Assembly: GCF_016901135.1 (NCBI RefSeq)
Contig: NZ_JAFEVL010000045.1
Location: forward strand, 186,001-250,000
Source of the DNA: Martinezella lusitana
Lineage (GTDB): Bacteria > Pseudomonadota > Alphaproteobacteria > Rhizobiales > Rhizobiaceae
DNA: 64,000 bases
Direction: 5' to 3'
Position numbers and translations under genes: made by a program
Shown here: positions 1 to 8,752 of the stretch, piece after piece
Numbering within the stretch: position 1 is the stretch's first letter
Layout of the letters: every line of letters begins with the position of its first letter
The notes under the pieces: generated by a model
What the model saw: only the letters and a program-made list of their open reading frames with translations
What the model was told of the DNA's origin: nothing
Databases searched by the model: none

Positions 1-826
1 CCTGGCGGCGGGCACGATTCTTGTAGAGCCGAATGGCGGCGACATCCTGCGGCCGGCGCGAAAATCTCTGTTCAAGCGTATTGAGTGCCGTCCATGTGTT
101 GAACTGCTGACGCAAGAACTGCGGTGAATCATTGTCGATGCTGTGGAAGATGTTCACGCCTTCGCCGCGCACCGCACCGGCGTCCTCGCACAACAACACG
201 CGCTTGGCCGCCAGGACGCAGTCGCAAAAGAAAAGAACGTCTTCGGCTGCCAGCCGCAACGTGGGTTCAAAGCGGATCTTCTCGAAGAGGGGGCGCCCGA
301 TCACCATGCAGGACATGTGCAGAAAGCTCCAGTCCTGCAACATGACGCTGGCGATATCGGGGATCTCGATCACCGAGGGCCTCTCGGAGATCCGCACGTT
401 CTTAGTCGATTTTTCGAGTTCCGCGATACCGAAATGGTAGTAAAACTCGTCGCCTCCATCAATGGAATCCCAGTAGCAATCGGCATCGTGCCGCGTCAGC
501 GTCTCGAATGCATTGTGTAGGTGATCCGGCGCCCATTCATCATCGGAATCGAGAAATGCCACGAACCGGCTTTCGGCCGGCACATTGTCGAGACCGGTGT
601 TGCGCGCCCCGCCCGGGCCGGCATTTGCCTGGCGGATCACCTTGATGCGTGCTCGCTCTTCACTGCTCAGCGACTGCAGCTCGCCTTCCACTGCAAGTGG
701 TGATTCATCGTCGACGATGAGAATATCGAAATCCTGAAACGTCTGCCGAGATATCGACCTCAAAGCGCGTTGCAGAATGCCCGTCTGCTTCTGATAGAAC
801 GGAATAACAATCGTGATCGATGCCAT
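1..826 (-). CDS. exoW: Succinoglycan glucosyltransferase ExoW-like (GT2), 3' end cut off by the window
   Basis: The protein begins MASITIVIPFYQKQTGIL and runs about 275 residues to the window edge without a stop. It has a GT2 N-terminal beta-strand (ITIVIPFY), the VDDES nucleotide-binding motif, a GPGGARNTGLD segment and the DSDDEW form of the DxD motif, so it is an inverting sugar-nucleotide glycosyltransferase on the cytoplasmic face of the membrane. In Sinorhizobium, ExoW adds late beta-1,3-glucose residues of the succinoglycan octasaccharide. The name rests on the N-terminal resemblance and on its position beside exoH, which it faces head-to-head. ExoU is the main alternative. Confidence 0.7.
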   Translation of the reverse strand, partial: MASITIVIPFYQKQTGILQRALRSISRQTFQDFDILIVDDESPLAVEGELQSLSSEERARIKVIRQANAGPGGARNTGLDNVPAESRFVAFLDSDDEWAPDHLHNAFETLTRHDADCYWDSIDGGDEFYYHFGIAELEKSTKNVRISERPSVIEIPDIASVMLQDWSFLHMSCMVIGRPLFEKIRFEPTLRLAAEDVLFFCDCVLAAKRVLLCEDAGAVRGEGVNIFHSIDNDSPQFLRQQFNTWTALNTLEQRFSRRPQDVAAIRLYKNRARRQ

Positions 827-1555
827 TTTCCCGCCTTTACGGTTTTTAGTCCAAGAGTTTTCGGCCTCATCCCCCGGGGACGTAACCATCGGCTTTTCGG
901 CTGTCTCCATCACCGTTCACAGGCAGTTTGCCCGGTGATGGATGCTGCCACGACGCCAACAGGTAGCGTTCATTCGATGCGGAGCAATGTCAAAGAGAGC
1001 GTTTTATCGAAGATTGTGCTCGGATAGTGTGAAGCGCCGGTGGGCGCATGCTGTCGAATGGCGGTGAAAGCCGCGCGATCCGGGAACGGTCTTGTCATCG
1101 AGTTTCCAGGCGGCATCGGCGCCGCCAGCTTGGTCTGGCTACAGCCATGAGAGGTGCATGGTCGCACGAATTTCCCATCAGGATTGAAACATTGTCGTAT
1201 TTTGGTCATGCTTCATCGCGAAATCCTACCGCGATGCAAAAAAATCTTCACCTTCCGGCAAAAAAATAGAGGCTGTGTGAAGAGTATATACCGCGTCGCG
1301 GTCAAAATATTTAAATTTGCTTAAATGCCTTTGGCTCCATAGGTTTTCTGGCATCTAAATCGTTTGGTTCGGTCTTTTCCTCGGCCTCGAACCATCGCGT
1401 TGCGGCCCGATCAGACGCCGTTTGACCCTCATTTTTGCTGCACTGCCATATTCCCTTTCCCAAGAGCGCCCTAGGTTATCGTGTGCGGGCTCTGCTCGAC
1501 TCTGATTGAAATGGCTGCGAGGGGGGTGCGGCCCGAAAAAGGGGTGACAGACATC
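827..1555. promoter_or_regulatory. Long divergent exoW/exoH intergenic region
   Basis: About 730 bases with no convincing gene; the short open frames here lack ribosome sites and protein-like composition. It holds a 9-bp inverted repeat (907-915 with 933-941), a 7-bp inverted repeat CATCGCG/CGCGATG (1214-1220 with 1230-1236), the palindrome CCGCGTCGCGG (1291-1301) and an AT-rich stretch around 1303-1325. AT-rich tracts of this kind are the usual targets of rhizobial exo regulators such as MucR, but no specific site can be assigned by eye. Both exo promoters must lie here. Confidence 0.5.
907..941. repeat. Inverted repeat upstream of exoW
   Basis: CCATCACCG (907-915) pairs perfectly with CGGTGATGG (933-941) around a 17-nt loop. 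The loop contains a nested GGCA/TGCC pair. It lies about 80 bases upstream of the exoW start, so it could be an operator or a structure in the exoW leader. Confidence 0.5.
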
Positions 1556-2680
1556 GTGAACGTGACTGCCAACGTGTCTTCGCGGATAAACCTCATGCGT
1601 TTTGTGCTCATCTCGGGCATCATATTTGTTCATATTCCATTCGATGCGGATAGTAGCCCGTTCAGCGACGCCTACGGCCTGTTTGACTGGATTCGGGTTT
1701 TTCTACGCGAGAGTCTGTTTCGCGTCGGCGTTCCCTGCCTCAGCGTTATCTCAGGCTATCTGCTGTTCCGTCATGGAGCAGTGTCATTGGACTATGGCAA
1801 GACCATCCGGCGCAAGGTGAAGACGGTTCTCCTGCCATTCGCCTTGTGGAACTGCGCTTTCTTTCTGTTCGTCCTGGTCCTGCAGAGCTACGGCATCAGC
1901 GACGGCTATATGCCTGATCTGTCGAGCGCCAACCTGCACACGCTTTCCACGCTTCTGTTCGCGATCGACGGCACGCCGATCAATCTGCCGCTGTATTTCC
2001 TGCGTGATCTGTTCGTCTGCATCCTGCTGTCGCCGCTGCTGGCTTTTCTCATCCGCCGCGCGCCGCTGGTAACGCTGGCGTTCCTGTTGCTGCTCGCGGC
2101 ATTGCCGGTGCCGATCGGTATCGTGCTCAGGAATTCCATTCTCTTCAGCTTCGCCTTCGGCATCTATCTCAGTATGTATCGCGTCGATGTCACGGTCATG
2201 GACCGCTATGCCGGCCTCATCGGTCCCGCCTTCATTGCGCTCGCAGCGCTCCTGGCAACTGCTTCCTACATGACAGGCCCCGGGCTGCCGCTATGGCTCG
2301 AAGTCAGTCGCAATCTGATGGTGCTCGTCGGTATTCCCGGCTTCTGGGCGCTGTCGGCGATCTTGATCCGCAGTCGGATCGGACGAGGATTGGCAGAAAC
2401 CGGCGGATTGAGCTTCTGGATCTTCTGCGCCCATTACCCGCTGTTGTTCTGTCTCTGGGTCCTCTGGAACCGCGGCGGCAGCGATCTCTATCCGATTTTC
2501 TACCTCACGGCAGCGCTCCTTGCTTTGCTGCTGCTGCCCCTGACCAACGGCATGGCGCGTTACGCCCTGCCGTCCTTCTACAACCTGCTGACCGGCAGCC
2601 GGACAAGGCCACTGGCCGAACTCCGTGCGGCCGGGAACCGTGCCGCCGAAGACCGGCGGGTGCGTTCCGAGCAAAGGTGA
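1556..2680 (+). CDS. exoH: Succinoglycan succinyltransferase ExoH (acyltransferase 3 family)
   Basis: An integral membrane acyltransferase with about ten hydrophobic segments. It has the family's N-terminal pattern RINLMRFVLISGIIFVHIP, in which the Arg and His near the first membrane helix are typical of acyltransferase 3 proteins. ExoH succinylates the succinoglycan repeat, which in Sinorhizobium is needed for low-molecular-weight product and symbiosis. I chose the GTG at 1556 because AAAAAGGGG lies about 11 bases upstream and gives about 374 residues, close to the known ExoH length; in-frame starts at 1481 (GTG), 1511 (ATG) and 1544 (GTG) are possible. The stop lies 4 bases before exoK, so the two are cotranscribed. 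Confidence 0.88.
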   Translation: MNVTANVSSRINLMRFVLISGIIFVHIPFDADSSPFSDAYGLFDWIRVFLRESLFRVGVPCLSVISGYLLFRHGAVSLDYGKTIRRKVKTVLLPFALWNCAFFLFVLVLQSYGISDGYMPDLSSANLHTLSTLLFAIDGTPINLPLYFLRDLFVCILLSPLLAFLIRRAPLVTLAFLLLLAALPVPIGIVLRNSILFSFAFGIYLSMYRVDVTVMDRYAGLIGPAFIALAALLATASYMTGPGLPLWLEVSRNLMVLVGIPGFWALSAILIRSRIGRGLAETGGLSFWIFCAHYPLLFCLWVLWNRGGSDLYPIFYLTAALLALLLLPLTNGMARYALPSFYNLLTGSRTRPLAELRAAGNRAAEDRRVRSEQR

Positions 2681-2684
2681 TGCT

Positions 2685-3488
2685 ATGATGACATCGACAA
2701 ACCACGCACGAAAACTGGGCCTCGTCTCCCTCGCTCTCCTGGGTGCCTGCTTCATTCCGCAGGTTGCGTCCGCACAGGACGATCAGCCGACGGGCGGCTC
2801 TTTCGTCGACAATTTCGAGCGCCTCGACACCAGCCGCTGGTATGTTTCCGATGGCTGGAACAACGGGCCGCACCAGAACTGCACCTGGTCGCGAAAGCAG
2901 GTTGGTATCAAGGATGGAGCGCTGCAATTGCAGTTCATCCAGTCGAAGACAGGCGAGCGCAACTACGCCTGCGGCGAGATCCAGACGACCAAACGCTATG
3001 GCTACGGTACCTATGAGGCGCGCTACCGCACAGCGACCGGGCCTGGCCTGAACTCAGCCTTCTTCACCTATATCGGCCCGACCGACAAGAAGCCGCACGA
3101 CGAGATCGATTTCGAAGTGCTCGGCAAGAATGCCGGGCAGGTGCAGGTCAACCAATATATCTCCGCCAAGGGTGGCAATGAGAAATTGGCCCCGGTCGCC
3201 GGCGGTGCCGACCAGGGTTTCAACGACTACGCGTTCGTCTGGGAGAAGGACCGCCTGCGTTACTATGTGAACGGCAAGCTCGTTCAGGAGGTGACCGATC
3301 CTTCGAAGATACCGACGAACGCACAGAAAATCTTCTTCAGCCTTTGGGGCACAGACACGCTGAGCGGCTGGATGGGCAAGTTCGCCTATAGCGGCCAGCC
3401 TGCAACCATGCAGATCAAGCGTGTTGCCTTCACCGCGCCGGGAGAAAAATGCCTGTTTCCGGAATCGATCACCTGCAAGCTCGACTGA
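2685..3488 (+). CDS. exoK: Secreted endo-beta-glycanase ExoK (GH16)
   Basis: A 267-residue glycoside hydrolase family 16 protein that cleaves nascent succinoglycan to yield lower-molecular-weight polymer. Residues 1-30 form a signal peptide ending ASA. The catalytic motif E140-I-D142-F-E144 is present, with nucleophile and acid/base glutamates flanking the aspartate. The start at 2685 has AAAGGTGA just upstream, overlapping the exoH stop, so translation may be coupled. Length and order match Sinorhizobium exoK. Confidence 0.92.
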   Translation: MMTSTNHARKLGLVSLALLGACFIPQVASAQDDQPTGGSFVDNFERLDTSRWYVSDGWNNGPHQNCTWSRKQVGIKDGALQLQFIQSKTGERNYACGEIQTTKRYGYGTYEARYRTATGPGLNSAFFTYIGPTDKKPHDEIDFEVLGKNAGQVQVNQYISAKGGNEKLAPVAGGADQGFNDYAFVWEKDRLRYYVNGKLVQEVTDPSKIPTNAQKIFFSLWGTDTLSGWMGKFAYSGQPATMQIKRVAFTAPGEKCLFPESITCKLD

Positions 3489-3494
3489 ACCATG

Positions 3495-3522
3495 CCGGCC
3501 GCCAAGCGCATTGTGCGGCCGG
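3495..3522. repeat. Hairpin 1 between exoK and exoL
   Basis: A perfect 8-bp inverted repeat, CCGGCCGC (3495-3502) with GCGGCCGG (3515-3522), starts 6 bases after the exoK stop. No U-tract follows, so it is more likely an mRNA-processing or stability element than an intrinsic terminator. Confidence 0.6.
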
Positions 3523-3556
3523 TGAAGACGCCATGATGCAACACCAACCATACCAG

Positions 3557-3578
3557 GCGCCCGGTTTCTACCGGGCGC
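3557..3578. repeat. Hairpin 2 between exoK and exoL
   Basis: A perfect 9-bp stem, GCGCCCGGT (3557-3565) and ACCGGGCGC (3570-3578), with a 4-nt TTCT loop. It ends about 16 bases before the exoL start and close to its weak GGAA ribosome site, so it could affect exoL translation or protect the downstream mRNA. There is no U-tract. Confidence 0.6.
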
Positions 3579-3594
3579 GAAAGCGGAAATCTTG

Positions 3595-4806
3595 ATGCTG
3601 CATATTCTATATTTCGTCCACGATCTTGCCGATCCTGCCGTGCGCAGGCGCGTCCTGATGCTGCAGGCTGGCGGGGCTCTGGTGACGCTCGCGGGCTTCC
3701 GGCGTGACGACAATGCGCTCGCCGCCATCGATGGCATCGAGCCGATCGAGCTCGGCCGCACACGTGACGCCCAGTTTGCGCAACGCATCGCGGCCGTTGC
3801 CAAATCGGCAATCAAGCTGCGCCACGCGTTGCGTTCGGTTCCAAGGCCGGATGTCATCATCGGCCGCAACCTTGAAATGCTGGCTTTGGCCAATCGCGCC
3901 AAGTCTGTTTTCGGCGGCGACATGCCTGTCGTCTACGAATGCCTGGATATTCACCGGCTCTTGCTTCGCGATGATGCGCTGGGTGGTACGCTCCGTGGCG
4001 CCGAGCGCCGTCTCGGCGCGCAAGCGGCGCTGCTCATCACCAGTTCGCCGGCCTTCGTCGAGCGTTATTTCAAGCCGCGTTCCGGCTTGCATCTGCCGAT
4101 CATGCTGCTCGAAAACAAGGTGCTGGCACTCGAGGCCGCCGCAGCGCGCAATGTCGCGCCGGCCGCGCGGGTGCCTGCTCGCGGCGAGCCCTGGAAGATC
4201 GGTTGGTTCGGTGCTCTGCGTTGCCGCAAGTCACTGACATTGCTGGATCAATTCTCGCGCCGGATGGAAGGGCGTTTCGAGATCGTGCTGCGCGGTCGGC
4301 CGGCCTATTCGGAGTTCGACGATTTCGACGGCATCGTGCGCGACGCGCCTTTCATGCATTTCGGCGGCGCCTACAAGAACCCCGAGGATCTTTCGGCGAT
4401 CTATCACGACGTCCAGTTCTCCTGGGCCATCGATTTCTTCGAAGAGGGTCTGAACTCCAGCTGGCTCCTGCCGAACCGCCTTTATGAGGGCGGTCTCTAC
4501 GGCGCCGTCCCGATCGCCATGGATGGCACCGAGACGGCGAGGTTCCTGGCAGGCCGGAAGATCGGGCTCACGCTCGACAAAGCCGACGCCGCGCATCTTG
4601 CCACCCTCCTGGGCGACATGGATGAACAGCGCTATCTCGCCGCTTTCGGCGCCGTGGCTGCCCAGGATCGCAAGCAGTGGATGACCGATCGCGCCGACTG
4701 TCAGGGGCTGGTGCTACGGCTGGCATCCCTGACGCGCGCCAATGAGCAGATCACCGAATTACAGGCCCTCCCGCAACTGAATCGCAATAGAGGTGGATTG
4801 CAATGA
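3595..4806 (+). CDS. exoL: Succinoglycan glucosyltransferase ExoL
   Basis: A 403-residue cytoplasmic glycosyltransferase beginning MLHILYFVHDLADPAVRRR, matching ExoL in length and in place between exoK and exoA. ExoL adds the third sugar (beta-1,4-glucose) of the octasaccharide. Unlike its neighbours it lacks the GT2 VDD motif and resembles GT-B type enzymes, with a conserved EGLNSSWLLPNRLYEGGLYG segment near residue 290 that would contact the donor. A TTG at 3592 is an alternative start one codon upstream. The stop overlaps the exoA start by 4 bases (ATGA). Confidence 0.88.
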   Translation: MLHILYFVHDLADPAVRRRVLMLQAGGALVTLAGFRRDDNALAAIDGIEPIELGRTRDAQFAQRIAAVAKSAIKLRHALRSVPRPDVIIGRNLEMLALANRAKSVFGGDMPVVYECLDIHRLLLRDDALGGTLRGAERRLGAQAALLITSSPAFVERYFKPRSGLHLPIMLLENKVLALEAAAARNVAPAARVPARGEPWKIGWFGALRCRKSLTLLDQFSRRMEGRFEIVLRGRPAYSEFDDFDGIVRDAPFMHFGGAYKNPEDLSAIYHDVQFSWAIDFFEEGLNSSWLLPNRLYEGGLYGAVPIAMDGTETARFLAGRKIGLTLDKADAAHLATLLGDMDEQRYLAAFGAVAAQDRKQWMTDRADCQGLVLRLASLTRANEQITELQALPQLNRNRGGLQ

Positions 4807-5801
4807 CGACCGTAAGTCCCATGGATATGCGTTGCCTGATCGTTATTCCTTGCCTCAACGAGGAGAAGCATATCGAGCCGCTGATCGGCAAGCTCGGCCG
4901 TGCTCTCGATGAGCTCGACGCCAGGATCGTCGTCGCCGATGGCGGCAGCACGGATCGCACGCGCGACATCGTCAGGGAGATCGCCGCCAACGATCCGCGC
5001 GTCCTCCTGCTCGACAACCCTAAGCGGCTGCAGAGCGCCGCCATCAATCTCGCCATCGAGACCTTGGGTGACGGCTATGAGTTCTTCATCCGCATCGATG
5101 CTCATGGCGATTATCCGGCCGATTATTGCCAGACGCTGGTGCGGGAAGCCGGCGCGACCGGCGCGGATTCCGTCGTCGTCGCCATGCGCACCATGGGCTT
5201 CAGCGCATTTCAGAAGGCAACGGCCGTGGCGCAGAATTCCAAGCTCGGCAATGGCGGTTCGAAACATCGCGAAGGCGCCAAGGGCCATTGGGCTGAGCAC
5301 GGTCATCATGCGCTGATGCGCGTCGCAGCCTTCCGCGCCGTCGGCGGCTATGACGAGACCTTCAGCCACAACGAGGATGCCGAGCTCGACTACCGGCTGC
5401 ACAAGGCCGGTTTCCGCATCTGGCTCACCGACAAGACGGCCATGACCTATTACCCGCGCTCCAGTGTCCCGACGCTTTTCCGGCAATATCTCGGCTATGG
5501 GCGCGGCCGTGCCCGTAATATTCTCAAGCATCGCAGCATGCCGAGCCCGCGCCAGATGCTGCCGCTTGCCGTGGTGCCGATTTTCATCGGTGCTTTCCTG
5601 GCGATCATCAACTGGATCGCGGTCATTCCGATCAGTCTTTGGGCTGTCGCCTGCATCGCCTACGGCTTCTGGATCGCGCTCGGCGAGAAGAACCCCTATG
5701 GGCCGCTTGCCGCCATCTCGGCCATGGTCATGCATTTCGCCTGGTCGATGGGCTTTTGGATGGAAGTCTTCAGCTTTCGCAATCGCAGGGTCGCGGCATG
5801 A
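4803..5801 (+). CDS. exoA: Succinoglycan glucosyltransferase ExoA (GT2)
   Basis: A 332-residue GT2 enzyme with N-terminal CLIVIPCLNEEKHIEPL, the ADGGSTD motif and the DAHGDYP form of the DxD motif. Two hydrophobic segments in the C-terminal third (from about residue 255) suggest membrane attachment. ExoA adds the first glucose (beta-1,3) to the lipid-linked galactose made by ExoY. It overlaps exoL and exoM by ATGA at each end, implying tight translational coupling. Confidence 0.9.
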   Translation: MTTVSPMDMRCLIVIPCLNEEKHIEPLIGKLGRALDELDARIVVADGGSTDRTRDIVREIAANDPRVLLLDNPKRLQSAAINLAIETLGDGYEFFIRIDAHGDYPADYCQTLVREAGATGADSVVVAMRTMGFSAFQKATAVAQNSKLGNGGSKHREGAKGHWAEHGHHALMRVAAFRAVGGYDETFSHNEDAELDYRLHKAGFRIWLTDKTAMTYYPRSSVPTLFRQYLGYGRGRARNILKHRSMPSPRQMLPLAVVPIFIGAFLAIINWIAVIPISLWAVACIAYGFWIALGEKNPYGPLAAISAMVMHFAWSMGFWMEVFSFRNRRVAA

Positions 5802-6736
5802 CGCAAACTCACCGTCGCACCATAAAGATTGATATTGCAGTCTGCACCTACCGCCGTGCCGAGCTGGATCAGACGCTGCTGTCGCTTGCGGTGCTTGCCA
5901 TTCCGGCCGGCGTGCAGGTCCGCATCATCGTCGCCGACAACGATGTGACGCCGAGTGCACGCGATCGTGTCGATGCCATGCGTTCGACCGTTTCCCTTGA
6001 AATCGCCTATGTGCATTGCCCGGCATCGAACATCTCGATTGCCCGCAACGCCTGCCTGGATCATGCGACCGGCGATTTCATTGCCTTCATCGATGACGAT
6101 GAGACGGCCTCGGAGGACTGGCTGGCGGAATTGCTCGTCATGGCCGACACGACCGGTGCCGATGCCGTTCTCGGTCCCGTCAAGGCCGTTTATGCGAATG
6201 TCGCTCCTGCCTGGATGCAGCGCGGCGATTTTCATTCGACTTTGCCGGTCTGGGTCGCAAGTGAGATCCGCACGGGTTACACCTGCAATGTTCTGTTGCG
6301 CCGCAGCGCGCCTTCGCTTGCCGGTCGTCGGTTCAATATCGCGCTCGGACGCAGTGGGGGCGAGGACACCGAATTCTTTGCCCATATGCACGGGGCGGGC
6401 GGCCGGATCGCCTTTGCCGAGGATGCCCTGGTCTACGAACCCGTCCCCAATGGACGCGCAACGGTTTCCTGGCTTGCCAAGCGCCGGTTCCGCATGGGCC
6501 AGACGCACGGGCGCATGCTGCTGGAAGCCGCAGCAGGCCTGGGGCGCTGGCGCGCGATTGCGCTTGCGGGAACCAAATCCGCCTATTGCTTCGTTGCAGC
6601 CGCTCTGCTCGCCGCCTCTCCCGTCAAGCGGCATCGCTATGGTCTGCGCGGCATCATGCATGCCGGTGTCGTCAGCGGCCTCTTCGGGGTTCGTGAAATC
6701 GAGCAATACGGAAATCTGGAGAAAGCACCGCAATGA
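5798..6736 (+). CDS. exoM: Succinoglycan glucosyltransferase ExoM (GT2)
   Basis: A 312-residue GT2 enzyme beginning MTQTHRRTIKIDIAVCTYRR, with VADND as the nucleotide-binding motif, a SISIARNACLD-type segment and DDDETASEDW as the DxD region. ExoM adds the fourth sugar (beta-1,4-glucose). The ATG at 5798 overlaps the exoA stop (ATGA); the open frame extends upstream inside exoA, but conservation and coupling favour this start. Its own stop overlaps exoO the same way. Confidence 0.9.
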   Translation: MTQTHRRTIKIDIAVCTYRRAELDQTLLSLAVLAIPAGVQVRIIVADNDVTPSARDRVDAMRSTVSLEIAYVHCPASNISIARNACLDHATGDFIAFIDDDETASEDWLAELLVMADTTGADAVLGPVKAVYANVAPAWMQRGDFHSTLPVWVASEIRTGYTCNVLLRRSAPSLAGRRFNIALGRSGGEDTEFFAHMHGAGGRIAFAEDALVYEPVPNGRATVSWLAKRRFRMGQTHGRMLLEAAAGLGRWRAIALAGTKSAYCFVAAALLAASPVKRHRYGLRGIMHAGVVSGLFGVREIEQYGNLEKAPQ

Positions 6737-7758
6737 CGGATTTCATCCCCGATGTCAGTTTCGTCATCGCTGCCTACAATGCGGAGGACACGCTCGTGCG
6801 CGCCATCGACAGTGCCTTGGCCCAAGGTGCTGTCAGCATGGAGGTCATCGTCGTCGATGATTGCTCGACCGATGGCACGCGCGAGATTGCCGGCAATCAT
6901 GCCGATCCGCGCGTTCGCCTCGTTGCCATGGCCCGCAACAGTGGTCCGGCCGCGGCCCGCAATGCCGGTCTCGACGCCGCTCATGGTCGCTGGGTGGCCG
7001 TGCTCGATTCAGACGACGCGTTGCGCCCGGATCGTATGGCGCGCCTGATCGGACGGGCCGAAAAAGCCGAGGCGCAGATCGTTGTCGACAATCTCGACGT
7101 CGTCCGCGAGGATGTCGGGACGATCATTCCCATGTTTCCCGAAGCGGCGCTGGCACGCCTGCCGGTGCTGACGCTGGCGAAGTTCATCGCCTCGAACATG
7201 ATTTTCCGGTCCGAACATAATTTCGGCTATATGAAGCCGGTCTTCGAACGCGCCTTTCTCGAGAAGCATCGCCTGCGCTTCGACGAGACGCTGCGGATCG
7301 GCGAGGACTACATCTTCCTTGCCTCCGCACTTGCCAGAGGCGGTGTCTGCGCGGTCGAGCCGACCGTCGGCTATCTCTATTACATTCGAGACGGATCGAT
7401 CTCTCGGGTTCTGAAGAGAGAACATGTCGAGGCCATGCTTGCCGCAGATACCAAGTTCTTCGCCGAGCATTCTTTCGGTTCCGTCGCTCTTGCCGCCCAG
7501 CGGCAGCGTACGCGCAACCTGAAGGATGTTCTGGCCTTCCTGATGCTGGTCAACAGCATCAAGGAGCGCGAACTGCCGAGTGTGCTCAAAATCGCGTGCC
7601 GCAATCCACGCGCGGTCCGTCACCTGAGCATGCCGATTGCAGCCCGCCTCCGCCGTCTGGCCGCCTCCCTGCGCGGCGGCCGTCAGCCTGCGCCCACCTC
7701 TCAACTCTCCTCGCCCCTGCCCAATATGGGCGCAGGCCCTCACTCTAACAAAGGATAG
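6733..7758 (+). CDS. exoO: Succinoglycan glucosyltransferase ExoO (GT2)
   Basis: A 341-residue GT2 enzyme with [13 protein letters not shown] at the N-terminus, [20 protein letters not shown] and [11 protein letters not shown] motifs. ExoO adds the fifth sugar, the first beta-1,6-glucose of the side chain. The C-terminal 40 residues are rich in Arg and Pro and of low complexity. It overlaps exoM by 4 bases and ends 4 bases before exoN. Confidence 0.9.
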   Translation: MTDFIPDVSFVIAAYNAEDTLVRAIDSALAQGAVSMEVIVVDDCSTDGTREIAGNHADPRVRLVAMARNSGPAAARNAGLDAAHGRWVAVLDSDDALRPDRMARLIGRAEKAEAQIVVDNLDVVREDVGTIIPMFPEAALARLPVLTLAKFIASNMIFRSEHNFGYMKPVFERAFLEKHRLRFDETLRIGEDYIFLASALARGGVCAVEPTVGYLYYIRDGSISRVLKREHVEAMLAADTKFFAEHSFGSVALAAQRQRTRNLKDVLAFLMLVNSIKERELPSVLKIACRNPRAVRHLSMPIAARLRRLAASLRGGRQPAPTSQLSSPLPNMGAGPHSNKG

Positions 7759-7762
7759 AGCC

Positions 7763-8668
7763 ATGGACCCCAAGCATCGCGTGAGAAAAGCAGTCATTCC
7801 GGTTGCCGGCAACGGAACCCGTTTCCTGCCTGCCACCAAGGCAATGCCGAAGGAAATGCTGACGATCGTCGATCGTCCGGTCGTGCAATATGCCGTCGAT
7901 GAGGCTATCGAAGCCGGCATCGAGCACATCGTCTTCGTCACCAGTCGCAACAAATCGGCGATCGAAGATCATTTCGACGACACGCCGGAGCTGATTTCCT
8001 CGCTGCGGCTGGCCGGCAAGAGCCATCAGGTGAGTGAGCTGGAGCGCCTCCTGCCGCGGCCGGGTTCCGTCAGCTTCACCCGCCAGCAGGCACCGCTCGG
8101 CCTCGGTCACGCCGTCTGGTGTGCTCGCGACCTGATCGGTAACGAGCCGTTCGCGCTGCTTTTGCCCGATATGCTGTGCTACGGCATGCGGGGCTGCATG
8201 GCCGGCCTGATGGATCTCTACAACGAAGTTGGCGGCAATATCGTTGCCGTTGAGGAATGCGCGCCGGAGGAGACCTCTAAATATGGCATCATCGGCAAAG
8301 GAGCATCTGTCCGCCACGGCTTCAGCGTGACCAAAATGGTCGAAAAACCACATCCGTCGGAAGCGCCTTCAAACTTTTACCTCAATGGTCGCTATATCCT
8401 TCAGCCCGAAATCTTCGATATTCTGGCCCGTCAGGAACGCGGCGCCGGTAATGAAATTCAGCTGACCGACGGCATGCTGCGCCTCTCCGAGACGCAATCC
8501 TTCCACGCCCAGGTCTATAACGGACGCACATTCGACTGCGGATCCAAGCATGGCTTCATCGAAGCGAACGTCGCCTTTGCGCTCGCTCGCGCCGATATTG
8601 GCAGCTTGGTCTATGATTCGATCCGCAACCTGGTCGTCTCGCACGAAGCGCAGATGACCGCCGCTTAA
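7763..8668 (+). CDS. exoN: UTP-glucose-1-phosphate uridylyltransferase ExoN
   Basis: A 301-residue nucleotidyltransferase that makes UDP-glucose from UTP and glucose-1-phosphate, the donor for the Exo glucosyltransferases. The GalU-family signature [18 protein letters not shown] lies near residues 16-33, with [13 protein letters not shown] and [11 protein letters not shown] motifs further on. The start at 7763 has AAAGGATAG upstream. It sits 4 bases after exoO. Confidence 0.93.
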   Translation: MDPKHRVRKAVIPVAGNGTRFLPATKAMPKEMLTIVDRPVVQYAVDEAIEAGIEHIVFVTSRNKSAIEDHFDDTPELISSLRLAGKSHQVSELERLLPRPGSVSFTRQQAPLGLGHAVWCARDLIGNEPFALLLPDMLCYGMRGCMAGLMDLYNEVGGNIVAVEECAPEETSKYGIIGKGASVRHGFSVTKMVEKPHPSEAPSNFYLNGRYILQPEIFDILARQERGAGNEIQLTDGMLRLSETQSFHAQVYNGRTFDCGSKHGFIEANVAFALARADIGSLVYDSIRNLVVSHEAQMTAA

Positions 8669-8682
8669 GCCTGTTCACGTTC

Positions 8683-8711
8683 TGGCCCGTGGTCGACACG
8701 ACTGCGGGCCA
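8683..8711. repeat. Hairpin between exoN and exoP
   Basis: TGGCCCG (8683-8689) pairs with CGGGCCA (8705-8711) around a 15-nt loop, inside the 84-base exoN-exoP gap. No U-tract follows. It may set the ratio of exoP to the upstream genes. Confidence 0.45.
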
Positions 8712-8752
8712 TCGCCATTATTCATTCGGGCTTCTCCGACAAGGTGGTCGCC

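Noticed and set aside
1048-1269. 73-codon open frame in the exoW/exoH spacer
   Set aside because: Arg/Ser-rich composition, no ribosome site and no similarity that I can recognise.
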